From Guptibacillus hwajinpoensis (GTDB taxonomy: Bacteria; Bacillota; Bacilli; Bacillales; Guptibacillaceae): DNA of 64,000 bases. The notes below the pieces were generated by a model. It did no database searches and was not told the DNA's origin. It saw only the letters and a program-made list of their open reading frames with translations. Location: NCBI RefSeq assembly GCF_029277305.1, contig NZ_CP119526.1. One strand, given 5' to 3'. A program made the position numbers and the translations under genes. The stretch's first letter is position 1; every line of letters starts with the position of its first letter. Shown piece by piece: positions 33,529 to 41,206 of this stretch.

Positions 33529-34680
33529 ATGATTGGCCAATTCATTAGAAATGAGCGAGATCAAGAACTAATAACGTTAGCAGAGAAGCACAGGATTGAA
33601 CTAAGCGAATATGCAGAAATGATAGATAAAGATGCTACTGTACCGTCACACATTATCGACAACATGAAGATGTCTGGCTTAACCGCACTCCCTGTTCCTG
33701 AGCAAGCTGGGGGGAGGAGCATGACCCTTTATGAACTCGTTTTAATTCAAGAAGAATTAGGAAAAGGTGAAGCATCTGCCGCATTATCAATTGGTTGGCA
33801 TCTTGGAATATTAAAAGATTTACACGACCGCAAACCATGGGCAGAAGAGACCTACGCGAAACTATGTAACGATGTTGTGAATGGATCGATTATTAATCGT
33901 GCTCAAACCGAGGAAGAGACGGGTGACCCTACACGTGGAGGTTTGCCTGCTACAATAGCGACCCCTGTTGAAGGAGGCTATACAATAACCGGGAGAAAAA
34001 CATTTACAACGTTAAGTCCACACCTTGATCAGGTTATTGTAAAAGCAACATGTGAAGGTGTTCCTGCCGATTTTCTCGTTTCAATGAATTCTGAAGGTGT
34101 GCAACTTGAAAAAACGTGGGATACACTTGGGATGAGAGGAACAAGGAGTGACGATTTAATTCTTAACAATGTGTTCGTTCAAACAGGTGCGCTCCTTGAA
34201 ACTTATGATAAAGAACGGAAAACAAAAGCGCTACCACCGGCTTGGCTGCTTCATATTCCAGCTGTCTACCTTGGAATTGCTGAAGCTGCAAGGGTAGAGG
34301 CTCTGAACTTTGTTTCGAGTTACCAGCCAAATAGTCTTGATACACCGCTAAAAGATGTTCCGCACATACAAGATAAATTCGGTAAAATAGCTCTTTCACT
34401 AGTAACAGCACGTCATTTTCTGTACTCTGTAGCGGATCAATGGGATCGGTATCCAGAGGAACGAATGATGATGCAACCTCAACTGTTTGCAGCTAAACAC
34501 CAGGCCGTGAGTAGTGCGATGGAAGCTGTTGATTTATCAATGAGGATTGTTGGTGGCAGAAGCTTAATGAAGAAGAATAAATTAGAAAGACTCTATCGTG
34601 ATGTTCGTGCAGGGCTTCATAACCCTCCGAGTGATGAATTAACACTTCAGGTGCTTGGAATGAGTCAGTTTAAAGAGTAA
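33529..34680 (+). CDS. Acyl-CoA dehydrogenase-family flavoprotein
   Basis: A 383-residue protein with acyl-CoA dehydrogenase architecture: a helical N-terminal domain (VPEQAGGRSMTLYELVLIQEELGKGEASAAL-type region, residues 55-90), FAD-binding NRAQTEEETGDPTRG around 125, the beta domain DTLGMRGTRSDDLILNNVF, and a C-terminal helical bundle with RIVGGRSLMKKNKLERLYRDVRAG. The flavin-site pieces are present. ATG 33529 follows AAAAGGAG; the longer frame from 33490 overlaps the glutaredoxin stop. Its substrate is unknown, and related proteins include sulphur-metabolism flavoenzymes, so beta-oxidation should not be assumed. Confidence 0.85.
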   Translation: MIGQFIRNERDQELITLAEKHRIELSEYAEMIDKDATVPSHIIDNMKMSGLTALPVPEQAGGRSMTLYELVLIQEELGKGEASAALSIGWHLGILKDLHDRKPWAEETYAKLCNDVVNGSIINRAQTEEETGDPTRGGLPATIATPVEGGYTITGRKTFTTLSPHLDQVIVKATCEGVPADFLVSMNSEGVQLEKTWDTLGMRGTRSDDLILNNVFVQTGALLETYDKERKTKALPPAWLLHIPAVYLGIAEAARVEALNFVSSYQPNSLDTPLKDVPHIQDKFGKIALSLVTARHFLYSVADQWDRYPEERMMMQPQLFAAKHQAVSSAMEAVDLSMRIVGGRSLMKKNKLERLYRDVRAGLHNPPSDELTLQVLGMSQFKE

Positions 34681-34684
34681 GATC

Positions 34685-34714
34685 GAAACTCCTTTCGCTG
34701 GAAGGAGTTTCTTT
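34685..34714 (+). terminator. Rho-independent terminator
   Basis: GAAACTCCTT pairs with AAGGAGTTTC and is followed by a T-rich tail. Confidence 0.8.
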
Positions 34715-34821
34715 CTGTTCTGGTATGTGGAAGTACGTCCTGTGTTTCCCTATTGATTCAGATGACCAATTCCTCTATCCTTGAATACGTGATTGAGAAC
34801 GGTATAGAAAGGATGGGGTCT

Positions 34822-35430
34822 ATGATCAAATCGCTATCTATTCTTCTTACGATGAGCTTGTTGCTAACACTATTTTCTGCTCAATCTCATCATGTTGAAG
34901 CGAAGACGATGATTAAAGCTGGAACGTCTGTATTCGAAGAAGAAATGACAGTTCCTGAGTATGTATTACCAGAACCTGATACGAAACAGGATGTTGCTCT
35001 ACTCTTAAACCTCCCTGTTAAACATATGAACGACGTAAAGCAAGTCACGAAAGATCAATTGTCCGTTACGAAGTATTCTGTAGAAGAAATTGAAATGTTA
35101 GCCAAATTAATTAATGGTGAGGCAAGAGGGGAGTCTTTTGAAGGGAAAGTAGCGGTTGCAGCTGTGACCGTTAATCGTGTCTCCTCTTCTGAATTTCCTA
35201 ACTCTATTGAAGAAGTAATATTCCAGAGCGGTGCCTACACGGCTGTGTCAGATGGCCAGTATGATCGAAAGCCAGGTAAAGACGCTTACAAAGCTGTTTA
35301 CACTGCGCTTATCGGAGAAGATCCAAGTTCAGGTGCGTTATTCTATTACAATCCTGAAACGGCTACAGATAACTGGATTCGAAGCAGGCATATTATTAAA
35401 GAGATTGGAAAGCATGTATTCACAAGATAA
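34822..35430 (+). CDS. Secreted SleB-type cell wall hydrolase
   Basis: A 202-residue protein with a signal peptide (MIKSLSILLTMSLLLTLFSA). From about residue 85 it has a Hydrolase_2 (SleB/CwlJ) domain: IEMLAKLINGEARGESFEGK holds the catalytic glutamate and VAAVTVNRVSSSEFPNSIEE the family block. Unlike SleB it has no separate N-terminal peptidoglycan-binding repeat. ATG 34822 with AAAGGATGGGG upstream gives a proper signal peptide; the longer frames do not. A spore-cortex or general wall-lytic role is possible. It has its own terminator. Confidence 0.85.
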   Translation: MIKSLSILLTMSLLLTLFSAQSHHVEAKTMIKAGTSVFEEEMTVPEYVLPEPDTKQDVALLLNLPVKHMNDVKQVTKDQLSVTKYSVEEIEMLAKLINGEARGESFEGKVAVAAVTVNRVSSSEFPNSIEEVIFQSGAYTAVSDGQYDRKPGKDAYKAVYTALIGEDPSSGALFYYNPETATDNWIRSRHIIKEIGKHVFTR

Positions 35431-35457
35431 AATCCTCCTGACACAGGAGGATTTTAT
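35428..35457 (+). terminator. Rho-independent terminator
   Basis: ATAAAATCCTCCTG pairs with CAGGAGGATTTTAT around a three-base loop. Confidence 0.88.
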
Positions 35458-35505
35458 GATATCATCGACGTGAAGAATCATAGAAGATGAAGGAGTGAAG
35501 TTGTC

Positions 35506-35901
35506 ATGTCAGAGCATAAATCATTTCAACCAGGAGAAATTGTTACAGCAGGTTACAAAACAGGAAGATATATCGGCGAAATTGTAGATTTGAAATCTCC
35601 AAAGGCTGTCGTAAAGATTCTTGCAGTTATGAAACACCCTACACAAGGTGATCTTCATAATCCAAAAGAGCTGGATGTTCCGCTTTTTCATCAGCGTAAA
35701 GCACTAGCAGAATTTGAAAAAGCGCTCGTTCCGATGTCAGCAATTAATCATTATGAGGGTGAAGTTCCTGATTATAAAGCATCATTACAAGAAGCACTGG
35801 ATACACAATCTGCAGAATTAAAACACGAAGGTGGCCGCTGGGCAGAAGCTTCTTTAACAGAGATTGAAAAACTCAAAGATGATTATTTTCCAAAAAGCTA
35901 G
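35506..35901 (+). CDS. kapB: Kinase-associated protein KapB
   Basis: A 131-residue protein beginning SEHKSFQPGEIVTAGYKTG, with the SH3-like beta fold and LAVMKHPTQGDLHNP segment of the KapB family. In B. subtilis KapB helps the sporulation kinase KinB feed the Spo0A phosphorelay and is encoded beside kinB. Here there is no kinB next to it. Despite the historical lipoprotein label, no lipobox is visible. AAGGAGTGAAG precedes ATG 35506. Confidence 0.88.
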   Translation: MSEHKSFQPGEIVTAGYKTGRYIGEIVDLKSPKAVVKILAVMKHPTQGDLHNPKELDVPLFHQRKALAEFEKALVPMSAINHYEGEVPDYKASLQEALDTQSAELKHEGGRWAEASLTEIEKLKDDYFPKS

Positions 35902-35974
35902 TCTTCTTTACATCAATTAAGAGATAAGGTAAGATTTATTATTGGTTTAAGAAGACGTAAAGGTGGTTTTTGAC

Positions 35975-36874
35975 TTGCAATCAGAAGCTTCAGCATATCA
36001 AGTGCTGTTATATTATCAGTATGTCGAAATAGAAGATCCTGCCTATTTTGCGAAAAAGCATCTAAAGTTTTGCCAATCTCTTAATTTAAGAGGTAGGGTG
36101 CTAGTAGGCGTTGAAGGTATAAACGGAACTGTTTCGGGTACAATTGAAGACACAGAACGCTATATGAAAGAACTAAAGGAAGATCCGCGTTTTGAAGATA
36201 TGGTCTTTAAAATTGATAAAGTAGAAGGTCACACATTTAAAAAGATGCACGTTCGTGCACGCGATGAGATCGTTTCTCTTCGTCTCGAGGAAGATATTAA
36301 TCCTAAAGAAATAACTGGTGATTATCTAGAACCGAAAGAATTTATGGAAGCACTAGAAGATGATGATGTGATCGTTATTGATGCGAGAAATGATTATGAA
36401 TATGACATCGGTCACTTCAGAAACGCAATTCGTCCTGATATTAAAGCGTTTCGAGATTTACCTAGCTGGATTGAACAAAATTTAGCTGACCAAAAAGATA
36501 AAAAGGTTCTCACGTATTGCACAGGTGGAATTCGCTGTGAGAAATTCTCTGGATACCTCATGAAACAAGGATTTTCTGATGTTTCTCAGCTTCACGGAGG
36601 CATTGTCACATACGGAAAAGATCCAGAAGTTCAAGGTAAGTATTTCGATGGCAAATGTTTTGTATTTGATGATCGACTAGCTGTAAGTGTCAACAGGACT
36701 GATGAAGATAAAGTAGTAGGGAAATGCTATCACTGTGAGACGCCAGCAGATACGTATATTAATTGCGCGAATGTTGAGTGCGATAAGCTTCATATCGTTT
36801 GTGATTCTTGTAAAGAGACACATCAACATTATTGTTCATCTTCATGTGAAGAGCACGCAGTTAGTTTCCAGTAA
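35975..36874 (+). CDS. trhO: tRNA uridine(34) hydroxylase TrhO, paralogue 2
   Basis: A 299-residue protein of the same family as 30078-31046, with matching LRGRVLVGVEGINGTVSGT, YEYDIGHFRNAIRPDI and catalytic C182 in LTYCTGGIRCEKF. Its C-terminus differs: it keeps CYHC, CANVEC, CDSC and CSSSC pairs, which look like a complete zinc-binding module, and is shorter. A TTG at 35975 has AAAGGTGG eight bases upstream; GTG 35963 overlaps that site. It ends at a strong terminator. Two copies in one neighbourhood suggest duplication followed by divergence. Confidence 0.9.
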   Translation: MQSEASAYQVLLYYQYVEIEDPAYFAKKHLKFCQSLNLRGRVLVGVEGINGTVSGTIEDTERYMKELKEDPRFEDMVFKIDKVEGHTFKKMHVRARDEIVSLRLEEDINPKEITGDYLEPKEFMEALEDDDVIVIDARNDYEYDIGHFRNAIRPDIKAFRDLPSWIEQNLADQKDKKVLTYCTGGIRCEKFSGYLMKQGFSDVSQLHGGIVTYGKDPEVQGKYFDGKCFVFDDRLAVSVNRTDEDKVVGKCYHCETPADTYINCANVECDKLHIVCDSCKETHQHYCSSSCEEHAVSFQ

Positions 36875-36877
36875 TGT

Positions 36878-36908
36878 AAAGCGCAGCGTTGATCGCTGCG
36901 CTTTTTTG
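36878..36908 (+). terminator. Rho-independent terminator after trhO-2
   Basis: AAAGCGCAGCG pairs with CGCTGCGCTTT and is followed by TTTT. Confidence 0.92.
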
Positions 36909-36939
36909 TATCGTGAATCGTGAAGGGAGAAGAGTAGCT

Positions 36940-37698
36940 ATGTGCTTAATTGGTATCGCCCTACATGCACATGAGAAATACCCGTTTATCCTCATCGCGA
37001 ATCGAGATGAGTTCTATGAACGACCTACAGAACGAGCGCAGTTCTGGCAAGATGAACCTCAAATTCTAGCAGGTCGAGATCTTAAAGCAATGGGGACGTG
37101 GCTTGGCGTAACAAGCTCAGGGAAAGTTGCTGCACTAACCAATTATCGAGAGCCTGGAGAGAAGCCTAAAGAGAGATCCAGGGGAGATCTCCCATTAGAC
37201 TATTTAAGAACAAATCAAAGCATCACTACATATATGGAAGAAGTGGATTCGAAAAGCACCGAATACAATGGCTTTAATCTGATTGCAGGGCATTTTAATG
37301 AATTGTATTACTACTCGAACCGTCAGAATCAAATCATTCAAATGCAAGAAGGAATTCACGGAGTTAGCAATCATTTATTAAATTCTAGCTGGCCAAAAGT
37401 TGATGGATTGAAAAACGAATTATCAAATTATCTTTCAAGTGAACCAGACATTCGTATTGATCACTTGTTTGAAATGCTTAACCAGGCAGAACCAGCCCCA
37501 GATGAGGCTCTCCCACATACGGGGGTACCAATCGAATGGGAGAGGATGTTATCTCCTATCTTTATTGCTTCTGATTCGTATGGAACAAGAGCCCAAACGA
37601 TTATTACAGTTAATAATGAAGGTCATGTCACATTTACAGAGCGCTCAAAAGGACAAAAAACGAATGAAAAACATTTTGCGTTCATAATTAATCGCTAA
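36940..37698 (+). CDS. NRDE (TANGO2-like) family protein
   Basis: A 252-residue protein beginning MCLIGIALHAHEKYPFILIANRDEFYERPT; the IANRDE motif names the family. Cysteine 2 follows the initiator methionine directly, as in N-terminal-nucleophile hydrolases. GAAGGGAGA precedes ATG 36940, and the longer frame from 36889 runs through the upstream terminator. The family includes eukaryotic TANGO2 (proposed heme or acyl-CoA handling). Its bacterial role is not established. It is monocistronic. Confidence 0.86.
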   Translation: MCLIGIALHAHEKYPFILIANRDEFYERPTERAQFWQDEPQILAGRDLKAMGTWLGVTSSGKVAALTNYREPGEKPKERSRGDLPLDYLRTNQSITTYMEEVDSKSTEYNGFNLIAGHFNELYYYSNRQNQIIQMQEGIHGVSNHLLNSSWPKVDGLKNELSNYLSSEPDIRIDHLFEMLNQAEPAPDEALPHTGVPIEWERMLSPIFIASDSYGTRAQTIITVNNEGHVTFTERSKGQKTNEKHFAFIINR

Positions 37699-37835
37699 TC
37701 ATTCATAATCGAAGCATTAGAAGAATACATTAGATGTTACCTGTACCTTTTACTATAAATAAAAATAAAAAGATTTGGTTTAGACATCGTCTAGCAGGGG
37801 TAATAATGAACTATTACTCATGAGGAGGGGTTTTT

Positions 37836-37988
37836 TTGAAACGAAAGCGTCACTATGTAGAAGATCAGCTTTTGAGGGAATCGTCTGACATGAAAGAGTA
37901 CCGCAAATATGATTCTGATATGGTGACCAGAAAAAGACCAGAACTCAGCAGGAATAACAAAAAACCACTTATGAAATCGCCAGTATAA
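37836..37988 (+). CDS. Small basic protein, 50 aa, unknown
   Basis: A TTG at 37836 sits five bases after GAGGAGGGG and opens a 50-codon frame (MKRKRHYVEDQLLRESSDMK) ending at TAA 37988, immediately followed by a terminator. It is strongly charged with no hydrophobic stretch. Site, frame length and terminator support a real gene. It resembles small sporulation proteins only in composition. The 137 bases before it carry a GTAATA/TATTAC hairpin near the binding site and nothing else I recognise. Confidence 0.55.
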   Translation: MKRKRHYVEDQLLRESSDMKEYRKYDSDMVTRKRPELSRNNKKPLMKSPV

Positions 37989-38013
37989 GCAGGGACTTTC
38001 CCTGCTTTTTTTA
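37986..38013 (+). terminator. Rho-independent terminator
   Basis: AAGCAGGGA pairs with TCCCTGCTT around a short loop and is followed by a run of T residues. Confidence 0.9.
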
Positions 38014-38100
38014 TTTGGAAAAAGGGTTGCAATTGTTTTAGAAGGATGGTAAGATTACTCTTGTCCTCGAAAAAAACAAAAAACACATTAAAAAAAAGTG

Positions 38101-38130
38101 TTGACGAGTTAATGTGATACATTATATAAT
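38101..38130 (+). promoter_or_regulatory. Sigma-A promoter of the tRNA cluster
   Basis: TTGACG and TATAAT are separated by 18 bases and lie 20 bases before the first tRNA. Confidence 0.85.
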
Positions 38131-38149
38131 ATAGAGGTCGCTGTTTAAT

Positions 38150-38225
38150 GGAGGATTAGCTCAGCTGGGAGAGCATCTGCCTTACAAGCAGAGGGTCGGC
38201 GGTTCGAGCCCGTCATCCTCCACCA
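38150..38225 (+). tRNA. tRNA-Val (anticodon TAC)
   Basis: A 76-base cloverleaf with acceptor stem GGAGGAT/ATCCTCC, loop CTTACAA and encoded CCA. It is the first gene of the cluster. Confidence 0.97.
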
Positions 38226-38254
38226 TTTATTTTAAGTAGATTTCATAATACTTC

Positions 38255-38281
38255 GCAGGTCTAGCTCAATTGGTAGAGCAA
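38255..38281 (+). pseudogene. tRNA-Thr 5' fragment
   Basis: These 27 bases match the first 27 bases of the complete tRNA-Thr at 38389 except for A in place of C at position 3. The match then stops within the anticodon-stem region. No 3' half follows, so it cannot form a tRNA. The homology extends upstream over CATAATACTTC, giving a direct repeat of about 40 bases. Confidence 0.85.
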
Positions 38282-38375
38282 GGAGCAAGACATCTACGAA
38301 TAATCAACGACTTGTCTCGACGCAGTTTACTTCAAAGCAAAGCTAGTAGAGGAAGAGACAACAACATGAGTATGC
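38282..38375 (+). other. 94-base insert between tRNA-Thr fragment and tRNA-Thr
   Basis: This stretch separates the two arms of the 40-base direct repeat. It has a possible TTGTCTC/GAGACAA stem enclosing about 37 bases, but no reading frame and no tRNA features. Its origin is unknown. Confidence 0.5.
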
Positions 38376-38388
38376 ATCATAATACTTC

Positions 38389-38464
<76 letters not shown>

Positions 38465-38469
38465 CACAT

Positions 38470-38554
38470 GCGGGTGTGGCGGAATTGGCAGACGCGCTAG
38501 ACTTAGGATCTAGTGTCTTACGACGTGGGGGTTCGAGTCCCTTCACCCGCACCA
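38470..38554 (+). tRNA. tRNA-Leu (anticodon TAG)
   Basis: An 85-base class II tRNA with a long variable arm, acceptor GCGGGTG/CACCCGC, loop CTTAGGA and encoded CCA. Confidence 0.97.
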
Positions 38555-38562
38555 TATAGTTT

Positions 38563-38637
38563 GCGAAAGTAGTTCAGTGGTAGAACACCACCTTGCCAAG
38601 GTGGGGGTCGCGGGTTCGAATCCCGTCTTTCGCTCCA
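38563..38637 (+). tRNA. tRNA-Gly (anticodon GCC)
   Basis: A 75-base cloverleaf with acceptor GCGAAAG/CTTTCGC, loop TTGCCAA and encoded CCA. Confidence 0.97.
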
Positions 38638-38645
38638 GGAAACAC

Positions 38646-38722
<77 letters not shown>

Positions 38723-38726
38723 AAAT

Positions 38727-38802
38727 GGGGCCTTAGCTCAGCTGGGAGAGCGCCTGCCTTGCACGCAGGAGGTCAGCGGTTCGATCCCGCTAGGCTCCAC
38801 CA
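38727..38802 (+). tRNA. tRNA-Ala (anticodon TGC)
   Basis: A 76-base cloverleaf with acceptor GGGGCCT/AGGCTCC (one G-U pair), loop CTTGCAC and encoded CCA. Confidence 0.96.
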
Positions 38803-38810
38803 TATATAAC

Positions 38811-38903
38811 GGAGGAATACCCAAGTCTGGCTGAAGGGATCGGTCTTGAAAACCGACAGGGGCTTAATCGCCCGCGGGGGTTCGAATCCCTCTTCCTCCT
38901 CCA
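38811..38903 (+). tRNA. tRNA-Ser (anticodon TGA)
   Basis: A 93-base class II tRNA with a long variable arm, acceptor GGAGGAA/TTCCTCC, loop CTTGAAA and encoded CCA. Confidence 0.97.
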
Positions 38904-38907
38904 TTTT

Positions 38908-38981
38908 GCGGGTGTAGTTTAGTGGTAAAACCTCAGCCTTCCAAGCTGATGTCGTGGGTTCGATCCCCATCACCCGCTCCA
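38908..38981 (+). tRNA. tRNA-Gly (anticodon TCC)
   Basis: A 74-base cloverleaf with acceptor GCGGGTG/CACCCGC, loop CTTCCAA and encoded CCA. Confidence 0.97.
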
Positions 38982-38990
38982 TTTAGTTTT

Positions 38991-39065
38991 GGCCCGTTGG
39001 TCAAGCGGTTAAGACACCGCCCTTTCACGGCGGTAACACGGGTTCGAATCCCGTACGGGTCACCA
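38991..39065 (+). tRNA. tRNA-Glu (anticodon TTC)
   Basis: A 75-base cloverleaf with acceptor GGCCCGT/ACGGGTC, loop CTTTCAC and encoded CCA. It is the last tRNA of the cluster. Confidence 0.97.
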
Positions 39066-39088
39066 ACGAAATTTATATGATTGTATGT

Positions 39089-39118
39089 TAAGCATCTCAA
39101 CGAGAATGCTTTTTTTGT
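39089..39118 (+). terminator. Terminator of the tRNA cluster
   Basis: AAGCATCTC pairs (with one mismatch) with GAGAATGCTT, followed by seven T residues. Confidence 0.8.
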
Positions 39119-39190
39119 TTGTTTTTTATCGGTACGTCTCCTTGTAATACCGCATACATTGGCTGTAACAAGAGAGAGGGGATGGACCGT

Positions 39191-39523
39191 ATGTATTATG
39201 AAGAACATGAACATATTGAGTATCATTATGACATTGGTGACCAGAGTCGCCAGCAGCCTGTGACCGCTCCAACATCTAGTCCGCCAGCTTCCGAACCACC
39301 AAGACCTCAACAATCAGCACAAGCTGGGTTGCAAGCTGTCGATCCTGGGGCAATTAGAAGGTGTATGTATCGCTTCACTTATATTTGGATGAAGGGTGGA
39401 AACTCTTTTTGGTTTTGGCCAGTATTTGTTGGACGCACATCCGTATCTGGGTTTCGTTGGACAGGAAGAAGATGGGTTTATACAGGAATAGGCCTTAATC
39501 GAATTGATATGTTTACTTGTTAA
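39191..39523 (+). CDS. Small Pro/Gln-rich protein with C-terminal aromatic domain, unknown
   Basis: A 110-residue protein. The first 15 residues are tyrosine/histidine/glutamate-rich (MYYEEHEHIEYHYDIGDQS). Residues 20-50 are a low-complexity Pro/Gln/Ser linker. The C-terminal 55 residues are aromatic and basic (RRCMYRFTYIWMKGGNSFWF, FRWTGRRWVYTGI) and end in cysteine. ATG 39191 has GAGAGGGG nine bases upstream. The C-terminal block looks like a small domain seen in uncharacterised Firmicute proteins. I do not know its function. Composition would suit a surface or spore-coat protein. Confidence 0.65.
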   Translation: MYYEEHEHIEYHYDIGDQSRQQPVTAPTSSPPASEPPRPQQSAQAGLQAVDPGAIRRCMYRFTYIWMKGGNSFWFWPVFVGRTSVSGFRWTGRRWVYTGIGLNRIDMFTC

Positions 39524-39530
39524 TCCAGTA

Positions 39531-39550
39531 AGGAGCGCTTAGCGCTCCTA
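39531..39550 (+). terminator. Hairpin after the aromatic small protein gene
   Basis: AGGAGCGCT and AGCGCTCCT form an almost loopless palindrome. There is no T-tract, so termination is uncertain. Confidence 0.45.
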
Positions 39551-39652
39551 TAATACATAATATTTAGAAAAATAGAGTAAACATCTGGCTTTTTTAATTC
39601 GTTCATGCGAAAATAAAGAGAACAATTGAACTTTGAAAGTCAGGTGCGAACA

Positions 39653-40297
39653 ATGAAATTCCCTCTTTGGATGAGAAAGTTATTCGTTGCATTTGTCGCT
39701 GTCATTACGCTTGGAACGGTTGTTCCAACAGGCTATCTCGCAGATGACAAAACAAAACCATCAGAGAACTATCAAGATGACAGCTTTCTACTAGTTGATA
39801 CGAGAGACGAGCTTACAGATCTAAATGATAACGAAAGTCAGGATGAACTTGATTGGCCATCACTTGCTAAGTATGCACCATCCTCAGAACTGCTTACAGG
39901 TTTTGTGAACTATGCTAGCGTTCAATCAGAAGAGATTGGTTTAGTGAAATTTGGTGAAACGATTTCTAATCGCGTTGGTAATGAGTATACAGATACGATT
40001 GTACCTAAAATCACTGAAGCGATAGAATCATCAGTTAAACTGCTTGATGAAGAAACCATTCGATCGCTTCGTTTGACGGACAAGCCTTCAAGTGGTTATG
40101 GTGAACGTATTATGCACGTATACAATGAAGAAACAGGAGAAGATCTTCTTCGATTCCACGTAAGAAGAGACCATCCACCACAAGATGGGTACTGGTTTAA
40201 TTTTCATTATCACGATGCTTCTGATGATTTTGAAGAACATTATGAAGTGGGTAAGATATATTGGGATAAAAACACTCCGCCTAAGTGGCTCTCTTAA
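39653..40297 (+). CDS. ypjP: YpjP-like exported protein
   Basis: A 214-residue protein with an N-terminal signal-like segment (MRKLFVAFVAVITLGTVVPTG), an acidic linker, and a C-terminal domain ending HYEVGKIYWDKNTPPKWLS. The C-terminal YGERIMHVYNEETGE and DGYWFNFHYHD blocks fit the YpjP family, which in B. subtilis is encoded close to thymidylate synthase and dfrA, as here (3 kb away). ATG 39653 follows CAGGTGCG; a TTG at 39626 is possible. Function unknown. Confidence 0.78.
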   Translation: MKFPLWMRKLFVAFVAVITLGTVVPTGYLADDKTKPSENYQDDSFLLVDTRDELTDLNDNESQDELDWPSLAKYAPSSELLTGFVNYASVQSEEIGLVKFGETISNRVGNEYTDTIVPKITEAIESSVKLLDEETIRSLRLTDKPSSGYGERIMHVYNEETGEDLLRFHVRRDHPPQDGYWFNFHYHDASDDFEEHYEVGKIYWDKNTPPKWLS

Positions 40298-40319
40298 GAG
40301 AGGCACGCGGAGTGTTTTT
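40271..40319 (+). terminator. Large terminator hairpin after ypjP
   Basis: ACACTCCGC pairs with GCGGAGTGT, and inside it GTGGCTCTCTT pairs with AAGAGAGGCAC, followed by TTTTT. Confidence 0.88.
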
Positions 40320-40349
40320 GGTTGGTAATAAGGGAGGACTACAACATAG

Positions 40350-40577
40350 ATGGAACTTGTACAGTGTATTAGAGATGTTTTTGAAGAAGAGCCTTTATCT
40401 GGAGCAGAGAATCCGTTAGATAGAAAATTGTTTAAGGAAGGTAATTTCTATCCTGTCTATCGTGATGAGCACAATAGTTGGATAACAGTAGACGATGATG
40501 GAGAGCAGCACATTATTGCCTCAGGAGTAACGTTAATGGAGGACTTTTGGTTTACATTTCGATTTCGCATCGCATAG
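40350..40577 (+). CDS. Hypothetical acidic protein, 75 aa
   Basis: ATG 40350 lies 12 bases after an AGGGAGGA site and opens a 75-codon acidic frame (starts MELVQCIRDVFEEEPLSGAE, ends in FWFTFRFRIA). The layout suggests a small beta-rich SH3-like protein (GNFYPVYRDEHNSWITVDDD). It is closed by a bidirectional terminator. I do not recognise the family. Confidence 0.65.
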   Translation: MELVQCIRDVFEEEPLSGAENPLDRKLFKEGNFYPVYRDEHNSWITVDDDGEQHIIASGVTLMEDFWFTFRFRIA

Positions 40578-40607
40578 CAAAACGCCGCTTAATAAGCGGC
40601 GTTTTGC
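40577..40607. terminator. Bidirectional rho-independent terminator
   Basis: GCAAAACGCCGCTT pairs with AAGCGGCGTTTTGC around AAT, between two convergent small genes. Confidence 0.93.
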
Positions 40608-40726
40608 TATTTCTTTTTAGGTCGCGCGTTTTGCGGACCTCTTTTTTTATTCATAAGAAGGGCATTTTCGCCTTCTTTTTCACCTTGAACACCGGTTTTA
40701 GGGTCATATCCATTTCGGGTTTTCAT
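40607..40726 (-). CDS. Small basic protein, 39 aa, probable spore-type small protein
   Basis: On the reverse strand AAGGAGG lies eight bases before ATG 40726 and opens a 39-codon frame (MKTRNGYDPKTGVQGEKEGE, then a K/R-rich end). It terminates at the bidirectional terminator. Composition is that of small basic spore proteins, with no specific motif. It lies downstream of the yuzB-like gene on the same strand. Binding site and terminator make it a credible gene. Confidence 0.6.
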   Translation of the reverse strand: MKTRNGYDPKTGVQGEKEGENALLMNKKRGPQNARPKKK

Positions 40727-40776
40727 TAGAAGTGCCTCCTTTTTTGGGATTCACTAATTAGAATGCCCGATTTGAA

Positions 40777-41013
40777 TTAAAACATCGGATTTTCTTCAAT
40801 GAATTGGTATACATTGTCTATAAGCTCATCTGGCGTATCACCAGTTACGCGTTCGCCATTTACGAGACAATACATTTCTTGGCTACAAAGTGTGCAATGG
40901 CCTAGACAAGAGTACTCAAGCACGTCTAAATCAGAATCTTTTTCAAGTATTTCCATTGCTTTATGTGAACCGCTTGAAAGATTGCTCATGCAGAATTCTA
41001 CGATTGGATTCAT
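40777..41013 (-). CDS. yuzB: YuzB-family (DUF1450) protein
   Basis: A 78-residue protein with four cysteines in the arrangement C8 and then YSCLGHCTLC SQEMYC, fitting the DUF1450/YuzB family, which resembles a small thioredoxin-like ferredoxin. AGAGGTGAAT precedes ATG 41013. It has no membrane segment. Clustered cysteines suggest metal or iron-sulphur binding. Function not established. Confidence 0.82.
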   Translation of the reverse strand: MNPIVEFCMSNLSSGSHKAMEILEKDSDLDVLEYSCLGHCTLCSQEMYCLVNGERVTGDTPDELIDNVYQFIEENPMF

Positions 41014-41206
41014 CTTACATTCACCTCTGGTTCTTCATACATATTGTACACTGACTCTATTTTATCAAGAAGGAAGGAAAATAAACAACCATTTCACATT
41101 GTAGTAAGAATGAAGTATGAAATAAACGATACTATTTGTAAGAGAGGGGTTTATTTCTTGGAATTTAGGAAAAATAACATAATGAAGTCAATAGAGGAGG
41201 GTCATT

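Noticed and set aside
38773..39313. Reverse-strand reading frames across the tRNA cluster
   Set aside because: They are antisense to tRNA-Ala, tRNA-Ser, tRNA-Gly and tRNA-Glu and are a well-known annotation artefact of tRNA arrays.
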